Source of the DNA: Amycolatopsis solani
GTDB lineage: Bacteria > Actinomycetota > Actinomycetes > Mycobacteriales > Pseudonocardiaceae
NCBI RefSeq assembly: GCF_033441515.1
Contig: NZ_JAWQJT010000002.1
Span: 124,001 to 188,000 of the forward strand
Reading direction: 5' to 3'
Length of the DNA stretch: 64,000 nucleotides
Below are positions 62,200-64,000 of this stretch, in pieces; position 1 is the first letter of the stretch; each line of letters begins with the position of its first letter. The notes under the pieces are model-generated. The model was not told where the DNA came from. It ran no database searches and worked only from the letters and a program-made list of their open reading frames with translations. The position numbers and the translations under genes are program-made.

Positions 62200-63285
62200 G
62201 TGCGAGTGCTGACGGTGAACCCCGGCTCGTCGAGTGTGAAGGTGTCGCTGGTGGCCGACGGCGCGGCGGTCGGCTGGGCCGCCTGGGACCGGGCCGACCC
62301 CGCGGTGGTGGGGCACGCGGTCCGCCGGTGGTCCGAGGTGGACGCCGTCGCGGTCCGGTTCGTCCACGGCGGTTCGCAGACGGCGCCGGCCCGCGTCGAC
62401 GACGCGCTGCTCGCCACCCTGGAACGGCTGACGTCCTTGGCGCCCAACCACCAGCCGCTGTCGCTGGACGTGACCCGCGAAGTCCGCCGCCTGCTCCCGG
62501 ACGTGCCGGTGGTGGCTTGCTTCGACACCGCGTTCCACGCCCGGATGCCCGAAGCGGCCGCGCGCTATCCGCTGCCGCGGGAGTGGACCACGCAGAACCG
62601 CTTGCGCCGCTACGGTTTCCACGGTCTGTCGTGCCAGTACGCGCTGCGCCGGACCGGTGAACTGCTGAGCCGGGCGCCGGAATCTCTGCAGCTGGTGTGC
62701 GCGCACGTCGGGGCCGGGGTGTCGGTGACGGCGATCCGCGACGGCCACGGCGTCGACACCAGCATGGGCTTCACCCCGCTCGAAGGCGCGATGATGGCAA
62801 CGCGCTCGGGTTCGATCGACCCCGGCTTGCTGCTCCACGTGCTGCGAACGGCACCGATGACGGCGGCGGAACTGTCCGACGCCCTGGTCCACCGCTCGGG
62901 CCTGGCGGGGATGACGGGCACGAACGGCGACCTGCGGCGCGTGCTGGCCGCGTCCCTGCGCGGCGAGCCGGACGCCACGACGGCCCTCGCCGTCTACCGC
63001 CACCGCCTCCGGCGGGAGATCGGGGCGGCGGCAATGAGCCTGTCCCGCCTCGACGCGGTGGTGTTCACCGGCGGGGTGGCCGAGCACCAGCCGGAGCTGA
63101 TCACGTCCGTCATCGACGGGCTGGGGGTCTTGGGTTTGCGGGCCGGCCAGGTGCCGCACACGGAGGTGGACCGGATCGTCACCCGGGCGGATTCCCGGGT
63201 ACCGGCACTGATCGTGCACCCCCGCGAGGACCTGGAACTGGCCCGCGGCGCCGAAGCGGCGCTCGCCCGAGTGCCGGTGAGGTGA
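62200..63285 (+). CDS. ackA: Acetate kinase (acetate/butyrate kinase family)
   Basis: A 361-residue ASKHA kinase. VLTVNPGSSSVKVSLV, AVRFVHGG, ACFDTAFHARMP (catalytic Asp), RRYGFHGLSCQYAL, DTSMGFTPLEGAMMATRSG and VVFTGGVAEHQPEL mark the family; it interconverts acetyl-phosphate and acetate with ATP. It is ~40 residues shorter than typical AckA, and two motifs are altered (HVGAGVS for HLGNGxS; GVAEH for GIGEN). No pta gene is adjacent. GTG follows GGAGGAGGGG. Placement after a DevS-like kinase suits fermentative ATP supply in hypoxia. Confidence 0.9.
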   Translation: MRVLTVNPGSSSVKVSLVADGAAVGWAAWDRADPAVVGHAVRRWSEVDAVAVRFVHGGSQTAPARVDDALLATLERLTSLAPNHQPLSLDVTREVRRLLPDVPVVACFDTAFHARMPEAAARYPLPREWTTQNRLRRYGFHGLSCQYALRRTGELLSRAPESLQLVCAHVGAGVSVTAIRDGHGVDTSMGFTPLEGAMMATRSGSIDPGLLLHVLRTAPMTAAELSDALVHRSGLAGMTGTNGDLRRVLAASLRGEPDATTALAVYRHRLRREIGAAAMSLSRLDAVVFTGGVAEHQPELITSVIDGLGVLGLRAGQVPHTEVDRIVTRADSRVPALIVHPREDLELARGAEAALARVPVR

Positions 63286-63881
63286 CCTCCGTGCGAGCCT
63301 TGCCCGCAGGTTTCCCGGCCGGCCGGGTGCTCGTGGTGGGCGCTTGCTGGCCTGGGCCGGCCGCGCGCGAGCCCGTTGCCGTTGGCCGCGCGTTCGCGGT
63401 GGGCGGCCGTTGCGCGTTCGCGCGGTCTGGTCTTGTGGCGGGTGCCCGCGTGCGGGGTGTGCGGGGGCCCGTCCTGGTTGGCCGGGTCGGGGCGTGTCGA
63501 GTGCTCGCGGTGGGCGGCCGTTGCGCGTTGGCGCGGTCTGGTCTTGTGGCGGGCGCCTGCGTGTGGGGTGTGCGGGGGCCGGTCGTGCGCGAGCCCGATC
63601 CGGTCGGCCGCGCGTTCGCGGTGAGCGGCCGCCGCGCGTTCGCGCAGTCCAGTCTCGTGGCGGGTGCCCGCGGGCGGGGTGCGCGGGGGCCGGTCCTGGT
63701 CGGCCGGCTCGGGGCGAGCCGGGTGCTCGCGGTGGGCGGCCATCGGTCGTTGGTCCGGTCCGGCTTCGTGGCGAGGGGCGTGCGCGTGCCCGTTGGCCGG
63801 GTCGGGCCGTGCCGCGTGCTCGTAGCCGGCGACTGCGGGCCCGCCGCTGTGGGGCCTCCCGGCGTTCCGCGGCGCGGATGA
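63282..63881 (+). other. Repeat-filled open frame between ackA and the next gene (uncertain coding)
   Basis: A 199-codon frame opens with GTG overlapping the ackA stop (GTGA) and closes with a stop overlapping the next ATG (ATGA), as a coupled gene would. Its translation is repetitive (RAFAVGGRCAFARSGLVAGA, VRGPVLVGRVGACRVLAVGG and variants), Gly/Ala/Val/Arg-rich, with no domain. It uses many T-ending codons, unlike neighbours. It may be non-coding repeat DNA that stays open by composition. Confidence 0.3.
63390..63830. repeat. Degenerate GC-rich tandem repeats
   Basis: Blocks built on GCGGTGGGCGGCCGTTGCGC, GCGCGGTCTGGTCTTGTGGC and GTGCGGGGGCC recur about four times at ~110-bp spacing (e.g. 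63394, 63510, 63616, 63729). Imperfect, with base substitutions and small indels. Confidence 0.65.
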
Positions 63882-64000
63882 CCCAGCCCGGTTTCCGCTG
63901 GGACCCGGCGGCCAGGGTCGCTCTCGGCGACGCGCTGGCGCGGCTGGGCCCGAACCGGTGCGCCGTGGAAGTCACCGCGGACGAGGTCGTGCTGGCCGAG
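63878..64000 (+). CDS. Start of an unidentified gene, cut by the window end
   Basis: 41 codons open to the end of the window (MTQPGFRWDPAARVALGDAL, then ARLGPNRCAVEVTADEVVLA). Normal GC-rich codon use and an ATG overlapping the preceding frame's stop. Too short to classify. Confidence 0.5.
   Translation, partial: MTQPGFRWDPAARVALGDALARLGPNRCAVEVTADEVVLAE

Overview
The window is a chromosomal segment of a very GC-rich actinobacterium. The best guess is a Pseudonocardiaceae member, most likely Amycolatopsis. The grounds are extreme G/C bias at third codon positions, many GTG starts, SARP-type regulators, F420-type enzymes, a DesA3/ferredoxin-reductase pair, LGFP repeats, a DevS-like haem kinase, and two families of intergenic repeats (around 3.33-3.41 kb and 13.58-13.93 kb) of a type I associate from memory with Amycolatopsis. 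No rRNA, tRNA, CRISPR array, transposase or prophage was found. Coding density is high, with about 57 supported genes. The first and last genes are cut by the window edges.

Layout. 0-6 kb: the end of a MalT-like LuxR regulator, an AI-2E-family permease, a membrane-anchored sulfite-oxidase-type molybdoenzyme and a fasciclin lipoprotein behind an ECF-like promoter. 6-13.6 kb: a degenerate PAS-GGDEF-EAL protein, a TetR regulator with an unusual KOW/SH3-like tail that is divergent from an SMP-30 lactonase plus F420-type monooxygenase pair, a secreted DUF6351-type protein, and a STAS protein behind a SigB/SigF-type promoter. 13.6-14 kb: a cluster of palindromic repeats. 14-20.3 kb: a catabolic cluster resembling the mhp aromatic meta-cleavage pathway (extradiol dioxygenase, C-C hydrolase, cupin, SDR) with a divergent IclR regulator, followed by a flavin monooxygenase, a second cupin and an NTF2-like protein. 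20.3-28.2 kb: an EamA exporter with a LysR regulator, then an ECF sigma / GMC oxidoreductase / giant SARP-ATPase regulator set on the minus strand. 28-38.7 kb: a secreted M15 peptidase, a Ddn-like enzyme, a MarR/amidohydrolase pair with its operator, a secreted VWA/Calx-beta protein, a CPBP protease, a two-component system, a TAP-like lipoprotein esterase and a PEP-mutase-family protein.

38.7-45.1 kb: a LuxR-type regulator sharing a 23-bp promoter element with a secreted cutinase/PE-PPE-like hydrolase; a histidine kinase whose partner is a response regulator fused to a SARP; a Tat-type esterase; and two overlapping Roadblock/LC7 genes. 45.1-51.1 kb: a tandem duplication of the tail of a DesA3-like desaturase, the desaturase with its ferredoxin reductase behind a strong palindrome, and a large secreted PQQ-type sugar dehydrogenase with PKD and LGFP repeats.

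51.2-57 kb is the most unusual part: a tight five-gene minus-strand operon of unrecognised proteins. It encodes a strongly acidic protein with a hydrophobic/basic C-terminal half, an HExxH metalloprotease-like protein carrying an arginine-rich repeat N-terminus, and three alpha-helical proteins of unknown family. This is my main candidate for an undescribed system. 57-64 kb: a small orphan LuxR protein, an SDR/TetR pair with its operator, then a module recalling the mycobacterial hypoxia (Dos/Dev) regulon: an Acg-family nitroreductase, a DevS-like GAF kinase and acetate kinase, ending in a GC-rich tandem-repeat tract and the start of one more gene.

All assignments come from reading the sequence; no database search was run. 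Unless stated otherwise, statements about families are general knowledge and statements about neighbours or regulation are inference.
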